The notes under the pieces were generated by a model. The model had not been told where the DNA came from and searched no databases. It worked only from the letters and a program-made list of their open reading frames with translations. Position numbers and translations under genes: made by a program. This document shows, one piece after another, positions 1-6,354 of a DNA stretch of 18,242 nt (within the stretch, counting starts at the first letter, position 1; every line of letters begins with the position of its first letter). The stretch is from JAMBLL01 sp964387145 (GTDB lineage Bacteria > Actinomycetota > Acidimicrobiia > Spongiisociales > UBA5794), in the NCBI GenBank assembly GCA_964387145.1, contig CAYLVM010000042.1, forward strand, positions 1 to 18,242, written 5' to 3'.

Positions 1-561
1 GCGTACGGCCAGATCAAGGTCGGTGACCCGCTCGAAGACGACACCCTCATCGGGCCGATGGTGAGCCAGCGGTCCATCGACGACACGAAGGCAGCGATCG
101 CCATCGCCCTCGAGCAGGGCGGCGAACTGCTCGCAGGCGGCAACGAGATCGACGGTACCGGCTTCTTCTTCGAGCCGACCCTCATCAAGATCGCTGCGGA
201 TGCGCCGATCGTGCAACAGGAGACGTTCGGACCGATCATGTACGTCATCGGTGTGGACTCGTTCGAGGAGGCCCTCGAGGTTCAAAACGGTGTGCCGCAG
301 GGGTTGTCGTCTGCGATCTTCACCGACTCGCTGCGTACGGCCGAGCGGTTCCTCTCAGCGGAGGGGTCGGATTGCGGTATAGCGAACGTCAACATCGGTA
401 CGTCGGGCGCCGAGATCGGCGGGGCGTTCGGTGGCGAGAAAGAGACCGGTGGTGGCCGCGAGGCAGGTTCCGATGCATGGAAGGCCTACATGCGCCGCCA
501 GACCGTCACGATCAACTGGTCCAACGACCTCCCCCTCGCCCAGGGCATCGAGTTCGGCTAA
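1..561 (+). CDS. ALDH7-family aldehyde dehydrogenase (aminoadipate-semialdehyde / piperideine-6-carboxylate dehydrogenase type), C-terminal part
   Basis: The reading frame is open from base 1 to the TAA at 559-561 and gives about 186 residues, roughly the last third of a protein of about 500. The start, the nucleotide-binding half and the catalytic cysteine lie outside the window. Visible family marks are the QQETFGPI segment, with the conserved glutamate, and a C-terminal block containing TSGAEIGGAFGGEK, TGGGREAGSDAWKAYMRR and DLPLAQGIEFG. That block is characteristic of the ALDH7 (antiquitin) group. Known members oxidise alpha-aminoadipate semialdehyde or its cyclic form, piperideine-6-carboxylate, with NAD(P)+ in lysine catabolism. 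The substrate here is inferred from the family only; other semialdehydes are possible. The family call is secure, the substrate less so. A 54-bp palindrome begins 5 bp after the stop and probably ends the transcript. Confidence 0.9.
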   Translation, partial: AYGQIKVGDPLEDDTLIGPMVSQRSIDDTKAAIAIALEQGGELLAGGNEIDGTGFFFEPTLIKIAADAPIVQQETFGPIMYVIGVDSFEEALEVQNGVPQGLSSAIFTDSLRTAERFLSAEGSDCGIANVNIGTSGAEIGGAFGGEKETGGGREAGSDAWKAYMRRQTVTINWSNDLPLAQGIEFG

Positions 562-566
562 CACTC

Positions 567-620
567 AGGCGTCTGGCGCTGATACAGCTCGTATACGAGC
601 TGTATCAGCGCCAGACGCCT
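567..620. terminator. Perfect 54-bp palindrome with no spacer, probable terminator hairpin
   Basis: Bases 567-593 are the exact reverse complement of 594-620, with the dyad centre at GTATAC. The palindrome starts just after the dehydrogenase stop. It would form a 27-bp hairpin in RNA, or a cruciform in DNA. No T-run follows, so a classical intrinsic terminator is not fully met, although many actinobacterial terminators lack one. Its length and perfect symmetry are unusual, and a protein-binding or replication role cannot be excluded. Confidence 0.6.
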
Positions 621-692
621 AGAGAAGTTGTGGGAACCTGATCGGGGGCTCTCGTCGTCGCAGTAGCGAGGGACAGAGAGAGGAGATCGCTG

Positions 693-2750
693 ATGCGACG
701 CACGATCATCGCTGTAGTAGCCGTCTTGGGGCTGATCGCTACTGCATGCACCGCCATTCCAGGCGCAACGGATACGACCACAGATTCGACCGCGACGACC
801 TCGATACCACCACCGGGTGGGTCGGGGGTCAAGGCAGGGGCCGACATCTTTGCCGCGCCGGCACTCCAACCGTTCGCCGGATGCAGCGAGTTCCTCGACT
901 ACGTCCAGGGGAATGCGATCGATCTCGTCGGGCCGTACGGCCTGGCAGGGTACGGGGGTGGCTACTACGGGGACGTCGTCTTCAAGGAGGCCGCAGCCGA
1001 ACTCGACACGGTCGGGTCTCAGGCACCCGCCGTCGACGGAGCTGGCCGGGTGGGCGTCGACTACTCGGGTACCAACGTCCAGGTCGCAGGTGTCGACGAG
1101 CCGGACATCGTCAAGACCGACGGTGAGCGCATCTTCGTCGTTGCTCAGGGACGACTCTTCTGGATCGACACCTCGAGCACACCCGAGGTCGTTGCTTCGA
1201 TGCCACTCGATGGATGGGGCCAGCAACTCTTCCTCTCAGGCGACCGTCTGCTCGTGATGACCTCCGGAGGGGGATACGGCATCGGACCGGTCGGGGATCG
1301 GGAACTGTCGGCCGACGTTGCGCCGGGGTACTCGAGCCCACGCACCGTCCTCACCGAGGTCGACGTATCCAACCCTGCCTCGATGGCAGTGCTCCGCACG
1401 CTCACCCTCGACGGCACGATCCTGTCGTCCCGCATGACTTCTGGATCGATCCGGGTCGTCGTGGTTTCCGGTCCGACCGGTTTCGCATGGGAGTACCCGC
1501 AGGGCAACGGCATCCGTGCCGAGCAGGAAGCGCTCGATGCCAACAAGAAGATCATCGAAGAGTCCACGATCGAGAACTGGGTGCCCTGGTACGTCCTCGA
1601 GGACCACAAGGCCGGCACCACGTCCGACGGCCCGCTTCTGGGTTGTGAACAGGTCGGGGTCCCCGACGAGTTCTCCGGGCTGTCGATGCTATCGGTACTC
1701 TCGATCGACCTCGACTCGGACCTCGAACCCGGAAACGCCATCGGCCTCCTCGCCGAGGGTCAGACGATCTACGCATCGACAGACAATCTCTACGTCGCAA
1801 CGGCTCCGTGGATGGCGTGGCCGTTGATCGAACAAGCCGGCGGCGACGTCAAGGCGACCGAGTCACTGACCACCCAGATCCACATGTTCGACATCACCGA
1901 CCCCGCAACCGCGGTGTACGTAGCGTCGGGCAGGGTCGATGGGACGCTGCTGTCGCAGTGGTCCATGGACGAGTACGACGGCACGTTGCGGGTCGTGACG
2001 ACCGATGAGAACCCCTGGTGGGGATCGAGCGACATTCCCGACTCGGCCGTCATCACACTCCAACGCAAGGGTGACGAACTCGTCCAGGTGGGGTACGTCG
2101 ATGGTCTCGGCAAGGACGAACGTGTCTACGCCGTGCGGTTCATCGAGGACAAGGGGTACGTCGTGACGTTCCGTCAGGTCGACCCTCTCTACATCGTGGA
2201 TCTGTCGGACCCGACGAACCCACAGGTCACCGGTGAACTGAAGATCAACGGGTACTCGGCGTACCTGCATCCCATCGGTGAGGATCTCCTCCTCGGTGTC
2301 GGCCAGGACGCATCGGATGAAGGTCGTACCCTCGGAACCCAGGTCTCGGTGTTCGACGTGTCGGATCCGACGAACCCGCAACGCCTCTCCCGTATGACGT
2401 TCAAAGAGGCATACTCACAGGCCGAGTGGGACACCCATGCATTCCTGTGGTGGGCACCCAAGGGTATCTCGATACTGCCGATGCAGCGATGGTCCTGGGA
2501 CGAACGAACCGGCAAGGAGGACAACTTCTCAGGAGCCGTCGTCCTGGCGATCGGCCCTCAGAGGGTCAAACAACTCGGCCTCATCGAGCATCCGAACGCT
2601 GCGGGTGAGGAGTGCCCCGACTGCTCCTGGAGCGCTCCGATTGTACGGTCCCTCGTCATCGGCGACACGCTGTACACGATCTCTGAGACCGGGATGCTTG
2701 CCTCGGACATCGACACGCTCGACGATGTTGCGTGGGTGCCTTTCGGGTAG
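693..2750 (+). CDS. Exported beta-propeller lipoprotein (Beta_propel, PF09826-like)
   Basis: The protein has 685 residues. It begins with a lipoprotein signal: MRR, a hydrophobic stretch, and a LIATAC lipobox with Cys19 as the likely lipidated residue. A Thr/Ser/Pro-rich linker follows at about residues 25-45, so the mature protein is probably anchored outside the membrane. The segment GTNVQVAGVDEPDIVKTDG (from about residue 126) is the signature at the start of the propeller in this actinobacterial/archaeal family. It is followed by repeated blades with patterns such as VDVSNPASM, FDITDPATAV, VDLSDPTNPQ and FDVSDPTNPQ. The ATG is preceded by AGGAGA at 681-686. The gene stands alone: a palindrome lies upstream, and a strong hairpin and repeat element downstream. 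The biochemical role of the family is not established. The fold suggests a binding or scaffold role at the cell surface; no enzyme residues could be assigned. Confidence 0.85.
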   Translation: MRRTIIAVVAVLGLIATACTAIPGATDTTTDSTATTSIPPPGGSGVKAGADIFAAPALQPFAGCSEFLDYVQGNAIDLVGPYGLAGYGGGYYGDVVFKEAAAELDTVGSQAPAVDGAGRVGVDYSGTNVQVAGVDEPDIVKTDGERIFVVAQGRLFWIDTSSTPEVVASMPLDGWGQQLFLSGDRLLVMTSGGGYGIGPVGDRELSADVAPGYSSPRTVLTEVDVSNPASMAVLRTLTLDGTILSSRMTSGSIRVVVVSGPTGFAWEYPQGNGIRAEQEALDANKKIIEESTIENWVPWYVLEDHKAGTTSDGPLLGCEQVGVPDEFSGLSMLSVLSIDLDSDLEPGNAIGLLAEGQTIYASTDNLYVATAPWMAWPLIEQAGGDVKATESLTTQIHMFDITDPATAVYVASGRVDGTLLSQWSMDEYDGTLRVVTTDENPWWGSSDIPDSAVITLQRKGDELVQVGYVDGLGKDERVYAVRFIEDKGYVVTFRQVDPLYIVDLSDPTNPQVTGELKINGYSAYLHPIGEDLLLGVGQDASDEGRTLGTQVSVFDVSDPTNPQRLSRMTFKEAYSQAEWDTHAFLWWAPKGISILPMQRWSWDERTGKEDNFSGAVVLAIGPQRVKQLGLIEHPNAAGEECPDCSWSAPIVRSLVIGDTLYTISETGMLASDIDTLDDVAWVPFG

Positions 2751-2766
2751 AGAAGTTCACAGTTCA

Positions 2767-2808
2767 CAGTCGGTGGCGGGCGAAGGAGAGAGCGCCCGTC
2801 ACCGACTG
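2767..2808 (+). terminator. Strong hairpin after the lipoprotein gene
   Basis: Bases 2767-2782 pair with 2793-2808. The 16-bp stem is broken only by one G-T (G-U in RNA) pair, and the loop is 10 nt of purines. It lies 16 bp after the stop codon and no T-run follows. It sits inside the repeat-rich spacer, so it may be a structural part of that element as well as a transcription end. Confidence 0.55.
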
Positions 2809-2924
2809 CAGGGGTGCAGGCACCGGGTCCTTGGAGGATGTGCGGATAGGGGGCAGTCTTTCATCGGTTACTGATGAAGTGAAAGCATCCAGAAACAGCC
2901 CCGGCTTCCGACTGTGATCTGTGA

Positions 2925-3024
2925 NNNNNNNNNNNNNNNNNNNNNNNNNNNNNNNNNNNNNNNNNNNNNNNNNNNNNNNNNNNNNNNNNNNNNNNNNNNN
3001 NNNNNNNNNNNNNNNNNNNNNNNN
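2925..3024. other. Scaffold gap of exactly 100 N
   Basis: There are exactly 100 N, the conventional placeholder for a gap of unknown size. The 55 bases before it (2870-2924) are identical to the 55 bases after it (3025-3079). The true sequence here may therefore be shorter than shown; see the finding on this gap. Confidence 0.97.
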
Positions 3025-3122
3025 ACTGATGAAGTGAAAGCATCCAGAAACAGCCCCGGCTTCCGACTGTGATCTGTGAACTGTCAGCTGTGATCTGTGA
3101 ACTGACGCAGCTGTGAACTTCC

Positions 3123-3776
3123 CTATCCGAACCGGTAACCGACGGAGCGCACCGTGGTGATCCACGAGGCCCGTTCCTCGCCGAGCTTGGCGCGGAGGCG
3201 CCGAACGTGCACGTCGACGGTGCGTGAACCGCCGAAGTAGTCGTAGCCCCATACCTTGGAGAGCAGCTGCTCTCGGCTCCAGACACGGTTCGGATTCTCG
3301 ACGAGGAACCGCAGCAGTTCGTACTCCATGTAGGTGAGGTTGACGGGACTTCCCGCGATCGTCGCCTGATAGGTATGTGTGTTGAGCTCGAGGTCGACGT
3401 GACGGACCACACCACCGGGGTCGTTCTCGAGCGGGGAGAGACCCATCCGAGCGAGCCGGATCGCGAGCTCGATCGGGTCGATAGGCGTGAGGATGAAGTC
3501 GTCGAATCCGTCTCTGCCGTCGAGTTCTCGCGTCAGGGTGCGGTCGACGATCAGGAGCACAGGGACCGCGAGCTCCTCCTGGATCTTTGATGCGACCGAA
3601 GCAGCGATATCGGGATCGCTACCGATCTCGACGACGGCCCCGGCCCAGCCCGATTCCGGCTCCTTGGCGCCAGCCTCCCCGACACCTCCGATCGGGACGG
3701 GTTGGTACCCGACCGAGAGCAATGCTCCGGTAAGTGCAGGCGATGGCGCCTCGGGGTACACAGCGATGTACTTCAC
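3123..3776 (-). CDS. glnR: GlnR-like OmpR-family orphan response regulator
   Basis: The predicted protein has 217 residues from GTG at 3776. An open frame continues upstream to 3863, but that part lies inside glnA and lacks receiver similarity, so the GTG start is preferred; it overlaps the glnA stop as GTGA. The C-terminal half (about 120-217) is a winged-helix DNA-binding domain with SREQLLSKVWGYDYFGG and RTVDVHVRRLRAKLG, close to known GlnR proteins as remembered. The N-terminal receiver is degenerate. Glu50 stands where the phosphorylated Asp is expected (GAVVEIGS), the usual N-terminal acidic pair is missing, and the switch Lys is replaced in ILTPIDP. GlnR is the actinobacterial regulator of nitrogen assimilation genes and works without a partner kinase. 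The link to glnA and a GlnR-like site 1.4 kb upstream supports this role. Another orphan OmpR regulator remains possible. The last codons and stop lie in a repeat-derived 10-mer. Confidence 0.78.
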   Translation of the reverse strand: MKYIAVYPEAPSPALTGALLSVGYQPVPIGGVGEAGAKEPESGWAGAVVEIGSDPDIAASVASKIQEELAVPVLLIVDRTLTRELDGRDGFDDFILTPIDPIELAIRLARMGLSPLENDPGGVVRHVDLELNTHTYQATIAGSPVNLTYMEYELLRFLVENPNRVWSREQLLSKVWGYDYFGGSRTVDVHVRRLRAKLGEERASWITTVRSVGYRFG

Positions 3777-5101
3777 AGGACGGGAAGGTACTCCTCGAGC
3801 TCGTAGCGTGAGACGTGCTGCTCGTATCGGGCCCACTCGCGCTTCTTGTTGCGAAGGAACCACTCGAAGACGTGATCACCGAGCGCGTCACGTACGAGGT
3901 CGGAGCGCTCCATTGCAGTGATCGCCTCGATGAGGTTGCGTGGAAGGTGCCGGACACCTGCCTCGCTCCGCTGGTCGGCTGTCATCTTCAGCACATCGGA
4001 TCCCATCTCTGTGGGGAGATCGTAGTTGCCTGCGACACCTGCGAGGCCTGCCGAGAGGATCGCCGACAGTGCCAGGTACGGGTTGCACGCCGGGTCGGGG
4101 GCGCGGTACTCGATACGGGTCGAGTCGATCTTGCCCTTCTTCGTTGCAGGCACCCGCACCAGAGCACTCTGATCGTTGCGAGCCCACGTCTCGTAGATCG
4201 GAGCATCGAAACCGCCAACGAGTCGCTTGTACGAGTTCACCCACTGGTTCGTCACCGCCGTGATCTCAGGAGCGTGCGCCAGCAGGCCGGCGATGAAGCC
4301 ACGGGCGACCTTCGAGAGGCCGTGTTCTCCAGACGGGTCGTGGAACGCGTTCTCGTCTCCCTGGAACAGGGACAGATGCAGGTGCATCCCCGAGCCGTCT
4401 ACCGAAGCGAGGGGTTTCGGCATGAACGTGGCGTAGATCCCGTGCTCCATCGCCACCTCCTTGACGGTGAGCCGTGTCGTCATGATGGTGTCAGCCATCG
4501 TCAACGCGTCCGTATGACGTAGATCGAGCTCGTGCTGGGATGGGGAGACCTCGTGGTGGCTGAACGCCACGGGGATCCCGAGACGTTCGAGGGCAACGAT
4601 CGTCGAACGACGGTACTCCTGGGCAACATCGAGCGGGGTCAGGTCGAAGTAGCCTCCGCGGTCCAGCACCTGGGGCTCGGAGGAGGCATCCTCGAAGTAG
4701 AAGAACTCGATCTCGGGCGCAACATAGAACGAGTACCCCAGATCTGCCGCCCGTTGGAGGTTTTGACGCAAGACGTGGCGTGGATCACCGGGGAACGGGT
4801 CACCATCGGGGGTGACGATGTCGCAGAACATACGGGCGACGCCGGCGTCCCCGCCTTTCCAGGGGAGGATCTGGAACGTCGAGGGATCGGGTTTTGCGAG
4901 CATGTCCGCCTCGTAGGAGCGACTGAACCCGTCGATCGACGATCCATCGAACGAGACGCCTTCATCGAGGGCGATCTCGAGCTCTGCCGGGGTGATGGCG
5001 AAGGACTTCAGGAATCCCTGCACATCGGTGAACCACAGGCGGATGAAACGGATACCGCGCTCCTTGACGGTGCTGAGCACGTACTCCTTCTGCCTGTCCA
5101 T
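3773..5101 (-). CDS. glnA: Type I glutamine synthetase (actinobacterial GlnA2-like)
   Basis: The protein has 442 residues and makes glutamine from glutamate, ammonia and ATP in the cytoplasm. It starts MDRQKEYVLSTVKERGIRF and continues with FVR-like LWFTDVQGFLKS, which resembles the GlnA2 branch of actinobacteria more than the roughly 470-residue GlnA1. Active-site marks are VSFDGSSIDGF, the metal/glutamate segment APEIEFFYF, HHEVSPSQHE, the GSGMHLHLSLF loop, NSYKRLVGGFDAP and RIEYRAPDPACNPYL. Tyr360, in NYDLPTE, falls where the adenylylation-loop motif is found in adenylylated GSI; whether it is modified cannot be told. An RBS (GGAGA) lies 5 nt before the ATG. The gene overlaps the GlnR-like gene by 4 bp, so the two are one transcript and probably translationally coupled. 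It diverges from glnII across a GlnR-type site. Confidence 0.95.
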   Translation of the reverse strand: MDRQKEYVLSTVKERGIRFIRLWFTDVQGFLKSFAITPAELEIALDEGVSFDGSSIDGFSRSYEADMLAKPDPSTFQILPWKGGDAGVARMFCDIVTPDGDPFPGDPRHVLRQNLQRAADLGYSFYVAPEIEFFYFEDASSEPQVLDRGGYFDLTPLDVAQEYRRSTIVALERLGIPVAFSHHEVSPSQHELDLRHTDALTMADTIMTTRLTVKEVAMEHGIYATFMPKPLASVDGSGMHLHLSLFQGDENAFHDPSGEHGLSKVARGFIAGLLAHAPEITAVTNQWVNSYKRLVGGFDAPIYETWARNDQSALVRVPATKKGKIDSTRIEYRAPDPACNPYLALSAILSAGLAGVAGNYDLPTEMGSDVLKMTADQRSEAGVRHLPRNLIEAITAMERSDLVRDALGDHVFEWFLRNKKREWARYEQHVSRYELEEYLPVL

Positions 5102-5130
5102 GTCGGTTCTCCACGTTGGTTGTTGCTGTC

Positions 5131-5136
5131 ATCGTA
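5131..5136 (-). promoter_or_regulatory. Putative -10 box of the glnA-glnR operon
   Basis: On the minus strand the hexamer is TACGAT, the form seen before other genes here. It lies about 30 nt upstream of the glnA ATG, leaving a short leader with a GGAGA ribosome-binding site. The -35 region (about 5154-5159) is poor, as expected for an activator-dependent promoter. The GlnR-type site begins about 15 bp beyond it. Confidence 0.5.
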
Positions 5137-5173
5137 TTGATTCTCGGCGGAACCGCCAGACGAGATCTGGTCT

Positions 5174-5211
5174 GTAACACACTGTTCACATTGCAGTTAC
5201 CGATAGGAAAC
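5174..5211. promoter_or_regulatory. Predicted GlnR box between divergent glnA and glnII
   Basis: Four 5-mers are spaced by exactly 6 nt: GTAAC at 5174-5178, TTCAC at 5185-5189, GTTAC at 5196-5200 and GAAAC at 5207-5211. The known actinobacterial GlnR site is GTnAC and GnAAC half-boxes alternating with 6-nt spacers, an 11-bp period. The third and fourth boxes match it perfectly, the first matches, and the second matches at the last two fixed bases. The site lies about 13-15 bp outside the weak -35 regions of both promoters, a position suited to activating both synthetase genes. A regulator with GlnR features is encoded in the same cluster. Confidence 0.7.
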
Positions 5212-5246
5212 GCCGTTGCCGCATCCTTACAGGATCGGGTCGCGTC

Positions 5247-5252
5247 TAGCGT
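5247..5252 (+). promoter_or_regulatory. Putative -10 box of glnII
   Basis: TAGCGT lies 36 nt before the glnII ATG, leaving a leader of about 30 nt that carries the GCGAGGA ribosome-binding site. The -35 region (about 5224-5229) has no good consensus. The GlnR-type box ends 12 bp further upstream, consistent with activator dependence. Confidence 0.45.
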
Positions 5253-5288
5253 TGCCCTGTATGAAACCCGTCATGAGAGCGAGGAACT

Positions 5289-6290
5289 ATGCCGTATCGC
5301 GCTGAGTACATCTGGATCGATGGACGTAAACCGACCGCCCTGCTGCGATCGAAGACCAAGGTCGTGCCCGACGGCCAGGAACCGCCTCTGTGGGGGTTCG
5401 ATGGGTCGTCGACTGGTCAGGCTCCCGGAGACGAGTCCGACTGCGTGCTCCGACCGGTGAAGGTCGTCCCGGACCCGATCCGGGGCAACAGCGACGTCCT
5501 CGTCATGTGCGAGGTGCTCAACACCGACATGACCTCGCACGAGTCCAACACCCGTGTCGCGGCAGTCGTGGCCGAGGAGAAGTACGGCGATCAGGAGCCG
5601 TGGTTCGGTCTCGAGCAGGAGTACACGTTCTTCAAGGACGGTCGCCCTCACGGATGGCCGATCGGTGGGTTCCCTGCCCCGCAGGGTGGCTACTACTGCG
5701 GTATCGGTGCCGACGAGATCTGGGGCCGCGACGTCGTCGAGGATCACACGTGGGCGTGTATGGAGGCGGGTCTTGCTATCTCGGGAACGAACGCCGAGGT
5801 GATGATCGGTCAGTGGGAGTTCCAGATCGGCCCGGTCGGCACGGTGGAGGTCGGAGACCAGTTGTGGCTGGCACGGTGGCTGTTGTACCGGATTGCTGAG
5901 GACTACGACATCTCGGCGACACTCGACCCGAAACCCGTCAAGGGGGACTGGAACGGTGCCGGGATGCACACCAACTTCTCGACGAGAGCGATGCGTGAGG
6001 GGTGGGATCCGATCATCACCGCATGTGAAGCCCTCGGTGAACGCGCCCAGGAACACGTCAAGCATTACGGGGCGGGCATCGAGAGGCGTCTCACCGGACT
6101 CCACGAGACGGCTCCCTGGTCCGAGTACAACTACGGCGTGTCGAACCGGGGCGCCTCGGTGCGTATCCCGTGGCAGGTCGACCGAGACAAGAAGGGCTAC
6201 ATCGAGGACCGACGCCCGAACGCCAACGCGGATCCGTACGTCGTGGCAGCGATGATGACCGAGACGATCTGCAGCAAGCTGGCAGAGTAG
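5289..6290 (+). CDS. glnII: Type II (eukaryotic-type) glutamine synthetase
   Basis: The protein has 333 residues, the usual size for GSII, and carries out the same ATP-dependent amidation of glutamate as GSI but as a smaller-subunit enzyme. Recognisable segments are AEYIWIDG near the start, PPLWGFDGSSTGQAPG, a metal-binding WFGLEQEYTFF, the GGYYCGIG block, AGLAISGTNAEVMIGQWEFQ, GDWNGAGMHTNFST, GAGIERRLTGLHET and GVSNRGASVRIP near the C terminus, followed by EDRRPNANADPY. All are hallmark GSII motifs, including the arginine-containing substrate loops. The ATG at 5289 follows GCGAGGA with 4 nt spacing. The gene is divergent from glnA and shares a predicted GlnR box with it, so both are probably induced under nitrogen limitation. 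A heptad-based hairpin at 6302-6354 separates it from the convergent downstream gene. Confidence 0.96.
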   Translation: MPYRAEYIWIDGRKPTALLRSKTKVVPDGQEPPLWGFDGSSTGQAPGDESDCVLRPVKVVPDPIRGNSDVLVMCEVLNTDMTSHESNTRVAAVVAEEKYGDQEPWFGLEQEYTFFKDGRPHGWPIGGFPAPQGGYYCGIGADEIWGRDVVEDHTWACMEAGLAISGTNAEVMIGQWEFQIGPVGTVEVGDQLWLARWLLYRIAEDYDISATLDPKPVKGDWNGAGMHTNFSTRAMREGWDPIITACEALGERAQEHVKHYGAGIERRLTGLHETAPWSEYNYGVSNRGASVRIPWQVDRDKKGYIEDRRPNANADPYVVAAMMTETICSKLAE

Positions 6291-6301
6291 GCAACGGACG
6301 A

Positions 6302-6354
6302 CAGACGGCAGACATCAGATAACAGAATTCAGACCGTCTGGTGTCTGATGTCTG
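6302..6354. repeat. Inverted 7-phased CAGA/TCTG array, probable bidirectional terminator
   Basis: CAGA occurs at 6302, 6309, 6316, 6323 and 6330, and its complement TCTG at 6337, 6344 and 6351, all in one unbroken 7-nt register. The three bases between units vary. The outer part forms a 12-bp stem (6308-6319 with 6344-6355), and an inner CAGAC/GTCTG pair (6330-6340) forms a small second hairpin. The array fills the space between convergent glnII and the minus-strand gene ending at 6355, so it can serve both transcripts. Its design parallels the ACAG/CTGT elements elsewhere in the window. Confidence 0.8.

Larger units (their letters stand above)
2755..3129. repeat. Heptad-repeat intergenic element 1, interrupted by an assembly gap
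   Basis: This 370-bp spacer holds no gene. On the left it has ACAG units at 2759 and 2766. A hairpin (2767-2808) follows, then CGGATAGGG at 2843-2851 inside a GGCAGTC-containing block. Next come an inverted pair TTCATC/GATGAA and a core AGCATCCAGAAACAGCCCCG. The core runs into CTGT-led 7-nt units: 2912 and 2919 before the gap, and 3067, 3074, 3081, 3088 and 3095 after it, then CTGA at 3102 and an out-of-phase CTGT at 3111. The right end, TCCCTATCCG at 3120-3129, is identical to the box ending the element at 18 kb and contains the stop codon of the neighbouring regulator gene. Related elements are at 7724-7879 and 18084-18182. The outward heptads are inverted relative to each other. Confidence 0.75.

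Noticed and set aside
558..1226. 222-residue minus-strand frame through the 54-bp palindrome
   Set aside because: It is a shadow of the lipoprotein gene. The identical peptide read from both strands at the palindrome is a simple result of the symmetry.
2870..3079. Two genuine tandem copies of the repeat core on either side of the gap
   Set aside because: Not excluded, but the identity is exactly 55 bp and ends at both contig ends, which fits an assembler overlap better than a biological duplication.
3067..3114. CTGT heptads considered as a CRISPR array
   Set aside because: The units are only 7 nt with 3-nt variable parts; there are no repeat/spacer lengths or cas genes.
3777..3863. Longer N terminus of the GlnR-like regulator
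   Set aside because: The extra 29 residues lie wholly inside glnA and have no receiver similarity; GTG 3776 gives a normal receiver start and a GTGA overlap.
5271..6104. 277-residue minus-strand frame within glnII
   Set aside because: It is antisense to a highly conserved GSII and rich in Arg, Val, Asp and His as expected from reverse reading of high-GC codons.
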